Assembly: GCA_030248295.1 (NCBI GenBank)
Contig: JASANH010000720.1
Location: 1-64,000 of the forward strand
Length of the DNA stretch: 64,000 nucleotides
From: Mesodorylaimus sp. YZB2_4
Taxonomy: Eukaryota > Nematoda > Enoplea > Dorylaimida > Dorylaimidae
Direction: 5' to 3'
This document shows, piece after piece, positions 11,964-24,330 of the stretch (positions are counted from its first letter, which is position 1; every line of letters begins with the position of its first letter). The translations under genes were made by a program, and so were the position numbers. The notes under the pieces are model-generated. The model saw nothing but the letters and a program-made list of their open reading frames with translations. It had not been told where the DNA came from and ran no database searches.

Positions 11964-13654
11964 GATCATTGGTGTTGTTGCCCTTGCAGGTCTTGTTCCA
12001 CATTTATCGCAGTGTATGTTCATCTAAACCTGGCCATGCCGCATGTGCTTGTGTTTTCACTGTTTTATATACTGTGCAGATAGGCAAAACCAGTCGTACA
12101 TCAACGAGCTAGTAGTAATGGCGGTTTGACTGCTGGTCGGCTACTGGCTAAAGTGGGGGTCCATGGAGAAACTGCGAAAGTTCACGTTTTGTCTGTGTCT
12201 GGGCTTTATATAAGACCAGGGTCTTATGTAGAGCACAGACGAAACGTTGCATGCAAATGCGAATGTACAGTACAGCCGACATCATCTTATGAGCAAAGTA
12301 TGCTAATATCATGGCTCCATACGACAATGTCCATACAACTTCGCCGGATCAAGACACAAGGAGTGAGACAAAAGCCTTGACTTTTGTCGCACTACAAATC
12401 CGAAAGATGTAGACAAATATTAGCACCTGAATAAATGCGAGTATACTGGGGTACATTTGGCCTAGGACTGGGTCGAAGATTCTACAAGGTCGCATAACCT
12501 TGTAGGTAAATGCGGTAAACTCCTCAATTGGGAAACGGGGAAGCAGCAAAGCTCCAATGGGACACCACTACATGAAAACAGGGCACCAAGTTACTTAAAT
12601 GTGTCCCATTTTTTGAGTGATTGCAACATTTTCTTTCCCAGTCTGATCAAAATAAAGAGCATCCAGTTTACTAGGAAGGGAAGCTCTCAGTATGTCGAGT
12701 AGTGGACTGATCGATTTTTCCTCGGGGTAATATTCCGGGGAGCAGCCAGCATTTACATTCCATAGTTATGAGAGGCGGAAAACGTGAGTGTTCCAACCTC
12801 GATCTTTAGGTTAATAATTTGCCACTTTTCCTAATATAGTGCTGTAATCGTTATAGATTTTTGGCTCGTGCATCTTTTAATAAGCTGCAATCTTCTTTTT
12901 CTAATACTGCACCTACGTCAAGGAGGTCTATTGTAAGTCTGTCATAACAGTATGCGCATCCCCATTTCGAAATATCTCCGTGTCGAAGGGAACAAGAACT
13001 TGATAGAAGCTTGTGCTGTTTTTCACCGAACATTAATGGAAACTGACGCAGTCGCCGACGCTAGTTTCAGCGAAGACGCTATTAGCTAATGAGGCTTTGC
13101 AGAAAGAATTTCAAAATGACTTTCACAATTGCACTTTTTGAGAAGTGCTTCGAGTTGGCACCAGATACAATGAAAATGTTGGCAATCCAGGCCACAATAT
13201 TTTGTGATGCAATTGAGCGCAAATTAAATTGCACGAAACAGACAAATCAAAGTTTGACATCGAGCTTTCCCGCCAATTTCAGAATTGCGCAGAGCTTGTA
13301 TTTTCAAATTGTTCTCCCATAGAAGGAACTGAAAATGAGCACCATCCGAAGTGAATATTGTGAATTCGGCTTTCTTCCCCTAGGTTGACGAAAATAAGAC
13401 CTTTCCTTCCACATGGAAAGGCTCTACTTCTCTGCCCGATCACAACCTGATGATTTTTGAAGGCACTTCTGGCCTGGAGCATCAAAGTAGTTTTCGAGAG
13501 AGTGCATCCATCGGAGCTCAAAACATGCTTCGAATGTGCTGTAAGACTACAAATTGCCAGCTCCCTTGACAAAATAACCTTAAATTTAAATTTGATGAAG
13601 CTATATTGGCGGGAAACTTGGGTGAACAAAGTACAGTATGACGAGAACTGTCTT
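11964..13654. other. Intergenic DNA, possible degenerate coding pieces
   Basis: No gene is assigned. Between about 12855 and 13135 short stretches look coding (a frame ending PTSRRSI before GTAAGT at about 12933, then a frame reading LQKEFQNDF near 13096), but they lie in different frames broken by stops. They may be decayed exons, perhaps of a transposase-related continuation of the THAP gene, or chance. Confidence 0.35.
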
Positions 13655-14770
13655 TCAATCGACTAGGTCGCGAAGCATGCGTCTAATCAGTCGAACCAAG
13701 GACAGCGGAAGATGGAACGAATTTGATGCGGTCACCAAATTCGTTACATCTTTCATTTGTAGCCATATTTTCACAGCATTTGGCATCATTTTGATCAGCC
13801 CTCGTCTCAGATGGGTATTTTTCCAAAAAGCTAAGATAGGATAGGCAAAACAAAAACAAACTTTCCAAAAATAATTACACTGAATAAGTAGGGTCTTAAG
13901 TTCATAACTCAGCTGTAATCCAACAATTGCAGACAACAAGAAAATTTGATTTGGTAAAAAAGTGAAAAATTCTAAAAACGCTGATGGGCCAATAATTTGT
14001 GTCAGTTGTATATTTTGTTCTAGTTGAAATCGCGTCGCTAAAGTATGCGTTATCGCACGCATTGATAACATTTTGCCCAACTGATAACGATTTTTATAAT
14101 GAAGAGCACAAGCCAAACAAATCGAACATAAAGTAAAACTTAAATTTATAGCTAAACTGATTTTCGCAGAATCAGGCGAAATTCAAAGTAAATTTTCGCA
14201 GACAGCCACATATTTATCAGCATTCAAAGGAAGAGTACAAAAAAAGTTTTGTACAGAAACAATATAACAACAGAAAATTAACATCATAGCTAAAAGGAAA
14301 TCCTTGATATGATTTTTTTATCCTTTTAGTACAATAGAGACGTTCGATAGTAGTGCTACCGCAATCGTACATTAAAACTTGCGCCATCCAGCTCGAAGGG
14401 ATTTCACGTAATTTTTAACATAAAAACATTAGTTATCAAAGAACACGGTGTCTCCCAAATTGAACTATGCATTATCAGACCTGCTTTGACCACAATCCCA
14501 GTACAATACACCACAGAAAAAAATTGCCAGATTGGCAAATAATAAACGTAAATTAGCATGAATTATGATAGCGTTCAAAACTGCTAGAAATAGTGCACTG
14601 TTTAAAATGATTCCTATACTGCCTAAAATGAACTCCAGACTCAGGAGAACATGGAGACCCGGAATGTCGAGCAGTTGTGATGCAACTCGGCAAAGAGATT
14701 GGAAATCAGCAGAATTAGAAAATGAGCTAGTTATGTTGGTCTTATGTTGGCTGTTCAACTCAGGGGGCAT
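13655..14770 (-). CDS. Probable nematode Srab/Sra-type serpentine chemoreceptor
   Basis: A 7TM receptor split over at least two exons. The first starts with ATG at 14770 and covers TM1 and TM2, including the segment IHANLRLLFANLAIFF, the HxNLxxLLxN pattern typical of Srab/Sra chemoreceptors. The last exon runs from about 14156 (acceptor AAAATCAG) to the stop at 13655. It carries a TM, then ATRFQLEQNIQLTQIIGP, which matches the (S/A)xRFQxxEN pattern of these families, then two more TMs ending near FWKNTHLRR and a cytoplasmic tail. A middle exon somewhere in 14210-14410 is likely (a frame reading MYDCGSTTIERLYC followed by a hydrophobic stretch), but I could not fix its borders or phase. Such receptors act in sensory neuron membranes. 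The family call rests on these motifs alone. Confidence 0.55.
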
Positions 14771-17700
14771 ATTGGTGTAAGAAAGGTAAGAAATGCAGGG
14801 TAGGTGTCTGGGCTAAATGAGGCACCGTCAGGTTTCGATGGGGAACACACTCTCCGCAAGACTACTAACAGTCTGAAGAAAGCTAGAGAGTCTTTCAAAC
14901 TGCGGATAGACAGACAATGTCGGATTATGTCTGCTGTCTGCTGGATATTAATTCCAAATCCGAATAAATGTGGAGCGCCAAAGTATTAATTCTTCTAGCT
15001 CACTTACGCTATTCGAAGGAAATGACGGATAGAAAGAAAGAGATAGCAATGTACCGTCGTTAGCATCTCTACAGCAGAGGCTCAGCTGTTAAAGTTTTTT
15101 GGGCATGGAATTTTTAGCCAACAGAAGAGAACTGCATGGAAAGCAATTCTGAAAGGCAATAGATAAGAATGTATTAGACATGTCGATTGCACTGTATGCT
15201 CACCATATCAGGCAGATACACCCATTATGTCAGATATTGGCCAGTAAAAGTGCTAGCTAGATTTCCTGGCTAGACCTAATTGACCTATTCCTGCACCAAA
15301 AAGCACTGGAAGCGTCAATGGCAGGTGTTGTTCTTATGACATTATTTGCCAGCTCTTGTTTCGGCCATTTCATATCAGCGCGTTTGCTTAAACTCTTTCC
15401 TAATTTTTTCTATTGTAAAAATCTAGTTCTGTTCATCTCCTAGAAATCATGTTTTTATGGATGCGACCTATGTTAGGAAGTCTGAAACAGAGTGCAAAGG
15501 AATGGAAAATAGTAGTGTTTTTAACATGGTAGCACTCCTATAAGGCAGCGGTGAAAAATAGAATCGTCCTTTAAGAAACGGATTTCAAAAAGGAAATAGA
15601 TTTTTTATGCCCAGAAGAATGTTTCAATGATGCGTGAAAGAAAGATAGAAATACAAATGGACACGGCATCCTACAAAAGCTTGCACCATTTCACATTTGT
15701 AATAAACAAACCGAAATGAATTTTTAACAAGAACAAATGCATAATAACGAGCATTGCAGCATCGGAGCTATTTTGTATCACATACTGGTACATAAAAACA
15801 GCTTTCCTCGTGTTTTTACATACCGGTATGTCATCAGCTCTGATTTTTTAAAAATTCTCCTTTATCATGAATTCTCTAATGTACAGCTTGCTTTCTCACC
15901 AGTCACGACCAGAGTAGGCGACAAGCATAGAGAATGGGTAGACCGTTACATAATTCTTTGCCCGCCTAGTTGGTCTCTAATCGTCAGTACTGTAGAGTTG
16001 GTTGCGTACAAAATACGCAAACTTGCTTCCACGCAATACCCACAATGCTTTTTTTAATGTTGACGGCCTCAAGAAAATTAAAAATTATTGCGCGATTTCC
16101 GACTTTGTTGTAGTACAATGAAAAGCTACCGCACAGTATAAGTGATACAGTGTTATATCTCCCACCCCAGGAACATATCCGATGCGACGCCTTTCAAACA
16201 ACATCGGAAAGCACCGTTGATGCGGTCAAGTTGAACGCTGGATGCCCATGTGGAATCGCATCGCTCTAAAAAACCAATGATTCGCAGTCCAGTGGGTGTT
16301 TTGATCATCAGAAACTGCAATTTCATTCGTAATATACTGCTTTTTTATGAGACACTGACAGGACAGATTTCTAGCATGGTTGCTCGTTCACCCTCGGGGG
16401 GGTTGCATCTATAATTCATTGTGATTGAAATTCATGCATGACCGCGCTAATCGTAAGCCGCAGTAGGAAGCTATGAAGGTGCCGTTTTATATATTTTGTG
16501 CCAAGTGATGCTGTTATTGTCGTCACGACACCACACGACACGACAGGCCTATTCCAACGAGCTGGCATACCAGGGTATACACATGCTGCACAGTTAGAAC
16601 AGCGTGGATGACTCCAGAGGAACTAACAGATCATGATGGCATGCATTCAAAAACAGTGAAGCTGTCGTACTTGATTAGTGAGAACTTGGGATGCATTTGG
16701 GTACTCTAGCAGCGGACCTGTCAGGTCATCACAACCTCCAACGCAAAAAAATCAAAAAAACAAAAACCACCCCCCCCCTCCACCCCCCCCCCCCCCCAAC
16801 AAAACAATCTCTCACGCAGGACTAACGCTTACAGTTTTTGACCATGTATCTACAGCCTGTTTCGTGTTTTGTGTTCTAAAACATCGATTTCACTTCCATC
16901 CCTCCTACGCAAGTAATTTCATTCCTGTTCTCGAATTATTTTATTACCATCTGTCTCTCGTTCCTTTCAGGATTCGTATTACGTGAATGATGGTTGGTAT
17001 TTCTTTTGGTTTTCGTCAGGCAAGTGCCTCAAATCCCCGCGTGACATCAATGCCTTTCCCTCATTGTTAATGCTACATCACGGGTTAAGAATATATTTTA
17101 TTCGCGGATTAATGGTAATCTCTCAAGTGTCCTCATGCGCGAACCCCATCGCAAATGTCACAGGTACCGGAAAAAAGACTTCGGAATTACTAAAAACCAT
17201 GGGACAAATAAAAATTGAATTTTTAATCCCAAAGAAGCTTTTTACGCGTATAAAAACTGCTGACGTAGAAGCCAACCTTTGTATCTGCCTAATTGCAAAG
17301 CACTCGTGATTTTTAACAAGGAAGGAATACAACCTTTGCATGTTTCCCAGAGGGGCCCTAACGAAGATGTTCTCTTAGAGAATGGAGTAAACAATAATTT
17401 GCTCATGTGAGGAACACGAAGCGACCAAGAAAGAAACTAGAACATAGTGGGGAAGAAAAATGTGGGAGAAAGGAAGAAGGCGAGTCTGATTATAAAAAAC
17501 CTAGAAAGAAATCACAAGAAATTTAATTTGTAGGCGATGACGCCCTTGCAGAGGCAAAACATAGTCCTAAAAGGTCGCGAGAATTAACAAGGGGTCTAGA
17601 CAATGAATCTGAAAACCTACGGAGGATTCTAAACGCTGAAGTAATTAGCAGATGACCATTTTAGGAGTGGCCATAATTTATTCATAATCGAAGTCAGCCG

Positions 17701-18107
17701 ACTATTTCAATGCAACACTCGCCTGTTTCCAAAGTAGAAACAAGAAAATGTGGAAATAACATGTTTTCCAAGTCTGTTAGTTTGGGACCCAAGGACTGAA
17801 CGGGCGCGTTTATAATAGAAATTAGTATAACGAAGCCTTCCCAGGATTATCTACTAAGGAATGGAATTCACGTACGCGTACAGTAGGCGTTTTTTTAAAG
17901 AGTATTCAGAATACAAACGACGCGGATTAGCTATTTTGAAAGGCAGAAAGCAATTTGCCATGCAGAACCAAGATCCTCATTCCCTGAGCTCTAGATAGTT
18001 AGTTGCTGCAGGCGGCGCAGGTTCAGATGGCACGAGGACCAGTCTTCAGTTTAATGAAAATATTTCATACTGTACGTTACACTGTACGAGCACTGTACAC
18101 AACATGT
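14771..18107. other. Intergenic DNA
   Basis: No gene is recognised. A mixed poly-C/CCTCC tract lies at 16769-16797 and short A-rich runs precede it. Open frames at 15737-16057 and 16678-17309 have no domain features; part of the second is the translated poly-C tract. Confidence 0.6.
16769..16797. repeat. Poly-C tract
   Basis: This is a low-complexity run of C interrupted by single T and A bases. Similar homopolymer C or G runs occur at 6198-6211, 32822-32833, 50316-50327, 51489-51503 and 58763-58774. Confidence 0.9.
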
Positions 18108-20180
18108 TTACACTCCTGCAGTATCACCATCGGATAAACTATTACTCGCTCCACACGCATGATTATGCAATCCAGTGTTCATGCTCAATCTGGTTGATAT
18201 AGAACTTTGTTGAATATCGCTTTTAAATGACTTCGTTTTGTGGAAAATGAAACGTTTTCGAAGTAAATTTCTACATTCGTCTTTTGCGTTCGGATAATTT
18301 CGTCTATTTGCTAAATGACCTGGACAAAAGCAACAGCATAAAATATGTTTAAAAGTTTGTCGAAATTGACGATTACAAACGGCGTAAATCAATGGATTCA
18401 ATGCACTGTTTGTGTAACCGAGCCACAAAACAATGGTGAATGCCCAGGATGGCACGCACGACTCGTCCATAGGGGCTGAAATGCTAGCCTCGTTTGAGTT
18501 ATCGCTGGAATAGGCGATGGTTTTTAGCTGACAAAACGGCAATGCTTTCATTGTATAAACCACACAAAATCCAGACCAACACACGAAAAAGCAGCCAGTG
18601 ACCAATGCCACCGTTTTAGCCGCCCGAACTTCCCGTTTCAACTTTTTGTCGTATCTTTCATGCAGGCGGTGACGAACTTTTAATTTCGGACTGGTCATCA
18701 ATGCTTGTGTGTCGGCATTGTTATTTGGACGTTCTAATCCAATCGACCCCGAACTTTCAGTATGCCTTTGATCTGTTCTCATTGTAGAATTGGTCGACTT
18801 TGATTTCGCGAATGATGACAATCGATCATTGCACGATTTATAATCGATGGAATTTTTTACGCGCGACATTCGTCGGACATACTCGGCCATTTTTAAATCG
18901 CCCTTGACCGCTTCCTCCTTGTCCAGCTCATCATCGTCGAAAAGATCTTGACTTCGATAATTTGGGGGCGTGGCCTTCTTCATATCAACCAATCGATGGT
19001 GGGGTACATGGGAAATTGTCGCAGGTTTCGTTGCGTTTAGTTTAGTCTGATTTGGTAAATTTGCGTTTTGTTGAGACTGACTATTCGGAGTTGCTCCAGC
19101 CGCATTATATCGTCCTCGATGCACTCGCAAAGCGATTGTTTCCAGATTCGATGATTCGAGTGACCCGTTTTTGGTCACGGAAGCTGCATGAGTCGCTGGT
19201 CGATTAGCGATCATTGATTTTCGATTCCTCTTCCATGTACTCATTCTTGTTACTGGAGAAAAAGACTTTTTCGTAGAATATGATCGTCGATTTTGATTTT
19301 TTACTGATCCGATAACATTTTGTGTCTCGCTAGTCATCAAGTCGTCAGAAGCCGTAGGTGCTGATTCGATGGCTGGCACTTGTTTCTTTTTCAATGTCAC
19401 GTAACCTTTATCGACGGCTGCCGTTGCCTGACGGATTTTGATATATATTTTGACATAAATATATAATAATGCCGTAAATGGCAAATAGAAACTGCTCGAA
19501 GCCGAAAAGAAAATGTAGCCCATGGAATTATCCAAGGCTGTGCATTGACAATCGACTAAATCTGTCCAAGCTCCATCAGCATCCTCACGGCTGCCATCAG
19601 CCTGCCCCGTGCTGGCTTGATGACCTTGAAAAGTAACCATGGGCGGAAAACTGACAAGAAATGACCAAATCCAGGCTCCGCAAACGGCCAACGCAGCTTT
19701 CTTTGGTGTGACTAAAGAACGGTAAGACAAAGGACGGGTAATGGCCACATAACGGTCCAGTGCTATCACAACCAAATTATAAATGGAGGCTGTACTGACC
19801 CACACGTCCAAGGCCAGCCAAATACGACACCATAAATAGCCGAACGTCCAAAAGCCCAGTAAGTCTTGAGTGAATGAAAACGGCAGCACGCCTACGCCAA
19901 TGACAAAATCAGAAACGGCTAATGAGGCAATAAAAAAATTTGTTACTGTTCTCAATCGATGTGATAGCAAGACAGCCAGAATAACTAATAAGTTGCCGAT
20001 TATGATAGAAAAACTTAATAAAATCATTGCTGTTGCTTTGCCAAATGTTGCAGGTTCATGAAGTAGATCCTCGTACACATAACGAGACAATTCTTGGCAA
20101 CGATTCTGATAAATTCGAGCCAACACTTCAATCGTGGTAGTGTTTTCCACAAAATTTAATATTTCATCCAAGTCTACCAT
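18108..20180 (-). CDS. Amine-receptor-like class A GPCR, paralog 1
   Basis: This is a single uninterrupted frame. I take ATG at 20180 as start (690 aa); the frame is open upstream, but without another ATG. Class A landmarks, numbered from that start: N63 in TM1 (GNLL), D91 in TM2 (AVSDF), C118 before TM3, D125 (position 3.32, the amine counter-ion, in WLALDVW), DRY at 142-144, serines in TM5 (ASSSFYLP) and NPLIY in TM7 after WLGYTNSA (W7.40, Y7.43). A sequon (NTT) lies near the N-terminus. The third intracellular loop is about 280 residues and contains ALRVHRGRYN. TM6 reads CWSGF, with Gly at 6.50 where Pro is usual. Most likely a plasma-membrane receptor for a biogenic amine. The ligand (dopamine, octopamine, tyramine or other) cannot be told. 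Paralogs lie at 26.2 and 37.5 kb. Confidence 0.85.
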   Translation of the reverse strand: MVDLDEILNFVENTTTIEVLARIYQNRCQELSRYVYEDLLHEPATFGKATAMILLSFSIIIGNLLVILAVLLSHRLRTVTNFFIASLAVSDFVIGVGVLPFSFTQDLLGFWTFGYLWCRIWLALDVWVSTASIYNLVVIALDRYVAITRPLSYRSLVTPKKAALAVCGAWIWSFLVSFPPMVTFQGHQASTGQADGSREDADGAWTDLVDCQCTALDNSMGYIFFSASSSFYLPFTALLYIYVKIYIKIRQATAAVDKGYVTLKKKQVPAIESAPTASDDLMTSETQNVIGSVKNQNRRSYSTKKSFSPVTRMSTWKRNRKSMIANRPATHAASVTKNGSLESSNLETIALRVHRGRYNAAGATPNSQSQQNANLPNQTKLNATKPATISHVPHHRLVDMKKATPPNYRSQDLFDDDELDKEEAVKGDLKMAEYVRRMSRVKNSIDYKSCNDRLSSFAKSKSTNSTMRTDQRHTESSGSIGLERPNNNADTQALMTSPKLKVRHRLHERYDKKLKREVRAAKTVALVTGCFFVCWSGFCVVYTMKALPFCQLKTIAYSSDNSNEASISAPMDESCVPSWAFTIVLWLGYTNSALNPLIYAVCNRQFRQTFKHILCCCFCPGHLANRRNYPNAKDECRNLLRKRFIFHKTKSFKSDIQQSSISTRLSMNTGLHNHACGASNSLSDGDTAGV

Positions 20181-23100
20181 TTTGAAGCCTTCAGAGAATG
20201 ATTCGACTGCTGGCGGGACAGCACAGTTTCGAATTTCTGGTGTCCTATCACGACAGCTGGCTGCTTGAATACGAAGCTGAAGCGCGACTTTGAATAGCGC
20301 CCTTGTCAATGCTGAAGATTTTTGGCAGAATTAAGAAAGTTGTTTGAATAAGGAGGAAATAAAAATGCGCTTAAATTTTTCTTCCAAGTCCTAACTTTTT
20401 ACTTTTAAAATAAACGCGAGGAGAAATGGAACGCGAATTGAAAATAGGCTCTCACAGAACGCGTGAATGATTGCGTGCTTAATCGAGCGAAGACTTGGAC
20501 GTCCATTGTGCACTTCGCCTACTAAACCACCCACGGACAAAGTTTCCTGCAAAGAGAGCACAATTAAAAGTGTGTTCTAAGAGGTACTTCCTAGACTTGA
20601 GAGCTCGGAAATCGAGTATGCAATAGCAATAAAATGTTCATTGGACCAATTTTTTGTACACAGCCAGGCTGCTATTCCTAACAGTAACTATAAAACGTGT
20701 AAATTGATTTTGACTTTGCCTGTGATATCAAATCTTTTTCATGGAAACGCCTCGTTTCTCGACCACATTTGGCGCCATTTAATCGTAGTAGAGCACGAAA
20801 GTAAAAATGAAGAGAGCCAACTCTAGATTGCTCATATACCCTTCTATCACACGTCACAACGCGGCGGGGAATGCCAATTGGGGGAGAAAAAGAAAATTTG
20901 CATTATTCTCTGCCCTGGTCGCTTGGTTATGAAGCGTGGAGGCTGACTAGTGAAAGGAATTACCAGTGATACATTTTGATCGGAGGTACCCGTTCTGCGT
21001 TCAAATCGGAAGCCATGCATAACCGTTCAGTTCACGCGTACATGGCAACCAAATCGAGAACTTGCAATTTAGAGACCTCACCATCGCTATATCAGTGCTA
21101 GGGGGACAAATAGGCTCGTCAGAAGCCAAAACGAGGAGGCGCTGGAGCTATTGCTAGGGCAAGGCGTTAGTTAGGTTTCATCCCCCGCAAAGGAAAAATG
21201 TTAATAATTTACGACTCAATGTTTGCCCCATTAGCAAACATACATCGCACAATGAGCAATTATGTATGCTGAGCTCATTGGAAGCGATTAGTAGCCACCT
21301 CGTAAAAGAGTGCCCACGTTAACTCGTCATGGACATTCGACAATAGACGTTCATTTGAAAAATGTCACATAGGTAAACACAGACAGCCAACTCGTTTTCT
21401 ATCGAGTGATAATCAATCGATCAGCAGAAAAGAACGTCAATTGACGAACCTAATGAACGCCCTTCTCTCTATGGTTTCGTTATCTTACGTTATCAGCAGG
21501 CCGAGGGCGCGTCAAGAAGCCAACACCGACTTACTGTAAGATACCCCGCTGAGGCGCAGAAGGGAAACGTTTCGAAGCGAACAGTCAAATTACTCATTAG
21601 TTATTCAGTGCGCTTTCGAAAGTGGATTTCCTGATACTCAATGACTTGTTAACGAAAAATGGGAAAAGATTATAGAATTAGACTCGACTAAAAGTAAGGT
21701 AGTACAGGTGAATGATTATTCGTTCTCTGCCCAGAGCAGTGGAGCTGATATGACCTTAACCGTAGGTACCTAAATAGGCTCCGCTCGGCCGACCATCCAC
21801 TCCAACTCGAGTGCGCAGTAAGTGTTTGACACGGGGAAGTGTACACGTAGGCCACGGATAGGGAGGACCTGGAAAAGAAATAGTAACGAAATATTGAGTG
21901 GGCGTTTTCAAAGTCAAGTGCATTATTGGTCGCCTTTGAGCAGTCTAGCCATAAAAGGAAAGACGAAAGGAGAGCAATCGATTTGGGCCGGTTCAAATTT
22001 CAATGTACACAGTGTGCAGGCAGAATAGAATGGTGGCTATTTTTTATAACGACTTTGACTGATTAGATTTCCTTTCAACACTAGGGTCTCGAGGATCATA
22101 AGACTGCGGTTGTCGCACACACAATAAGCATGCATCGGAGTCTGGCTGACTTGACGTTGGTAGACTGAGTTAGGAATTGGTACGAATTGAATTCGAAATA
22201 GACCATCTGCAATGAAAATTCCTTTTTATTAAAGCAATACTCCGCGGACCCAGTCTTGTGCTTGTTTGCGCGGACTCCAGAGTTGGAGCAAGCTTATTTC
22301 CTATGGCTAAAAAGAATATATTTTGACCTTTTCTCCTTAGTGACTGACGCTGAAGGATGATGGACAATATCGAGTAGAACTCGAGGAACCCATCAATAAG
22401 GCTAAAACCAGCTTTCCCTAATTAACTTCAAGTGAGTTCACAATCCACAATTGGAGACAATGTGCGCACGAGAAGAATATTTGCTTGTCGTAGCGGGCCA
22501 AGCGTATGTACCGCCTAGGCCGCGCGAAATAGAGAAGTGTCTCGCGCTTCGACTAAACTTAGAGTTTCCCGTATCTGAAGGCGGTAATTCGATAGACAGT
22601 ACTTTCTTTCAAATTTCCATAGGAAACTCGGTGGTCCTACTAGACAGTCCTGTCTCTGGCTTCTTGTGCTTCAAGCTGGGATCAGAGGAAATTTAGTTGC
22701 CAGAAGTAGCAGACGCTGTTTTCTGTTTTAGATGATTGAATAAAAGTGTCGATGTATGTTGTAAATTTGATTTTATCCCTTTGCTCGGAATAATAAGGAA
22801 GGAATTGTGGAGACTGGTGTCTAGATTGACCATACTGTACAGTATATGTAACTGGAAGAAAACATTTTTTTTTACCTTTCGTGCCCTATGGTTTAAAGAA
22901 ATCGATGTTTCCAGGCGTCAAACGGAACTATTGATTTATAATGGCGGTCATATGGCAATACACTACGGCGGGTTAAGTAATAATAAATGTACCGCGGCAT
23001 TTTGCAGTCAGGCTGTCGGAACAAGGATAGAGAACTGGCCAGCGGTGCATACCCGTCCTGCCTGTCAAGTGGCTGTGCGTTCCAAGTAGGCTAGTGTCTT

Positions 23101-24239
23101 AAATGTCGGTCGGTCGGGGCCGAAACCAACAAATTCCCTTGAAATGGGCAAAAATCAGTCGTTAGCTAGCATCCTGATATGGAATGAGCGTAGGCAAAGG
23201 AAGTAGGAGAATGGATGAAGCAGATGAGTGATTCAATATTCGAAATTAAAACCTCAGTTATCTTTGTAGTACTTTTTTGCTGCGCACAATAACTGATGTG
23301 CGTTTGTAATCTTGATTGATGTGCAGTTTATTTTCAAAAATTACGCTGCACTGTACTTTAACGAACTTATTGTATTAGTCGATTCAAACGGTACATAATC
23401 CAATCCAGCAAAGAAAGTAGAGGAGAAGGCTACAGGGACGGAGTGCGAAGGTTCTAGATCATTTTTGGATGTGACGAAGAGTCTTTCGGCTCTCTCAACT
23501 ACACCACCATAAAAAAAGTTGTGCAGGCTCTTGCATTTGCAAAAGATAATACTCCCGTTTCTTTTCACTCCTTCTGCTTAGGCCTGTAAGTTTACAAGTT
23601 AGTATAAAATTAAAAGGATGGAATTTTACAAGGGCACGTAATTTGTGTATCTGCATTATTCAGTCGTCACGCACTCATAGAACATAGAATGCCGACAAGA
23701 ACATAGAAATGCCAAGGATAAATAGAGTTGCATTTTACGACGGTCCGAGCGAAAATATTTCCTCTCGGGTACCGACGTGGATTCTTAGCATCCATGTAGC
23801 ATGTACAGTACATATGTGAGAGAGAGCGTCACAGTGCTCCGAATGAAGGATCGCAATAGCGGGTGCAGAGTATAAAATTCTGATAGAGGATGATTAATGA
23901 GTTTGGCCAAAGAAATTCGAAGCGCTATATACAGTAGGTATGTAGTTTGGTCCCTTTTGGAGTATGCTGAGAAGTCTGTGGCTTGCTGCTGCAGCATATG
24001 GGATTCTTGATTCTTGTGATCCTGTCTGGCATGCCATCAAGTTAGCACATTTACGCTCTAAAAAATGCTTTGTTGACTGGCTTTTTCTATCGCTTTGGAG
24101 TACAAAAATTAACCAGAATTGGCGGGACTTTAAAAATTGGGCACCGTTGTTCTGCTTCTTACAGTAGTTCATAGCGAAGTGTGATTATCCACAAATTTGA
24201 TGGAGCTCTGTCGCAAGTTTCTTATTCCCCCCTTGTTTG

Positions 24240-24330
24240 AAGGCATGCACTCAAGTCAAAACACAGGTTCTCAGGGATGCGGGTTCGACTCCTGCTGTGA
24301 GCTCATGTTTCTCATGATGTTTCTCTTTCT
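24240..24330 (+). repeat. tRNA-derived SINE-like head
   Basis: 24281-24290 reads GGGTTCGACT, a pol III B box, within a T-arm-like stem (GCGGG/CCTGC). No complete cloverleaf can be drawn, so this is a repeat fragment and not a tRNA gene. It is followed by a T-rich tail. Confidence 0.4.

Noticed and set aside
12855-13135. Coding-looking pieces after the THAP gene
   Set aside because: They lie in three frames with stops between; not enough to define a gene or name a family.
24281-24290. Possible tRNA gene from B-box
   Set aside because: No acceptor or anticodon stem can be formed; treated as a SINE-like fragment.
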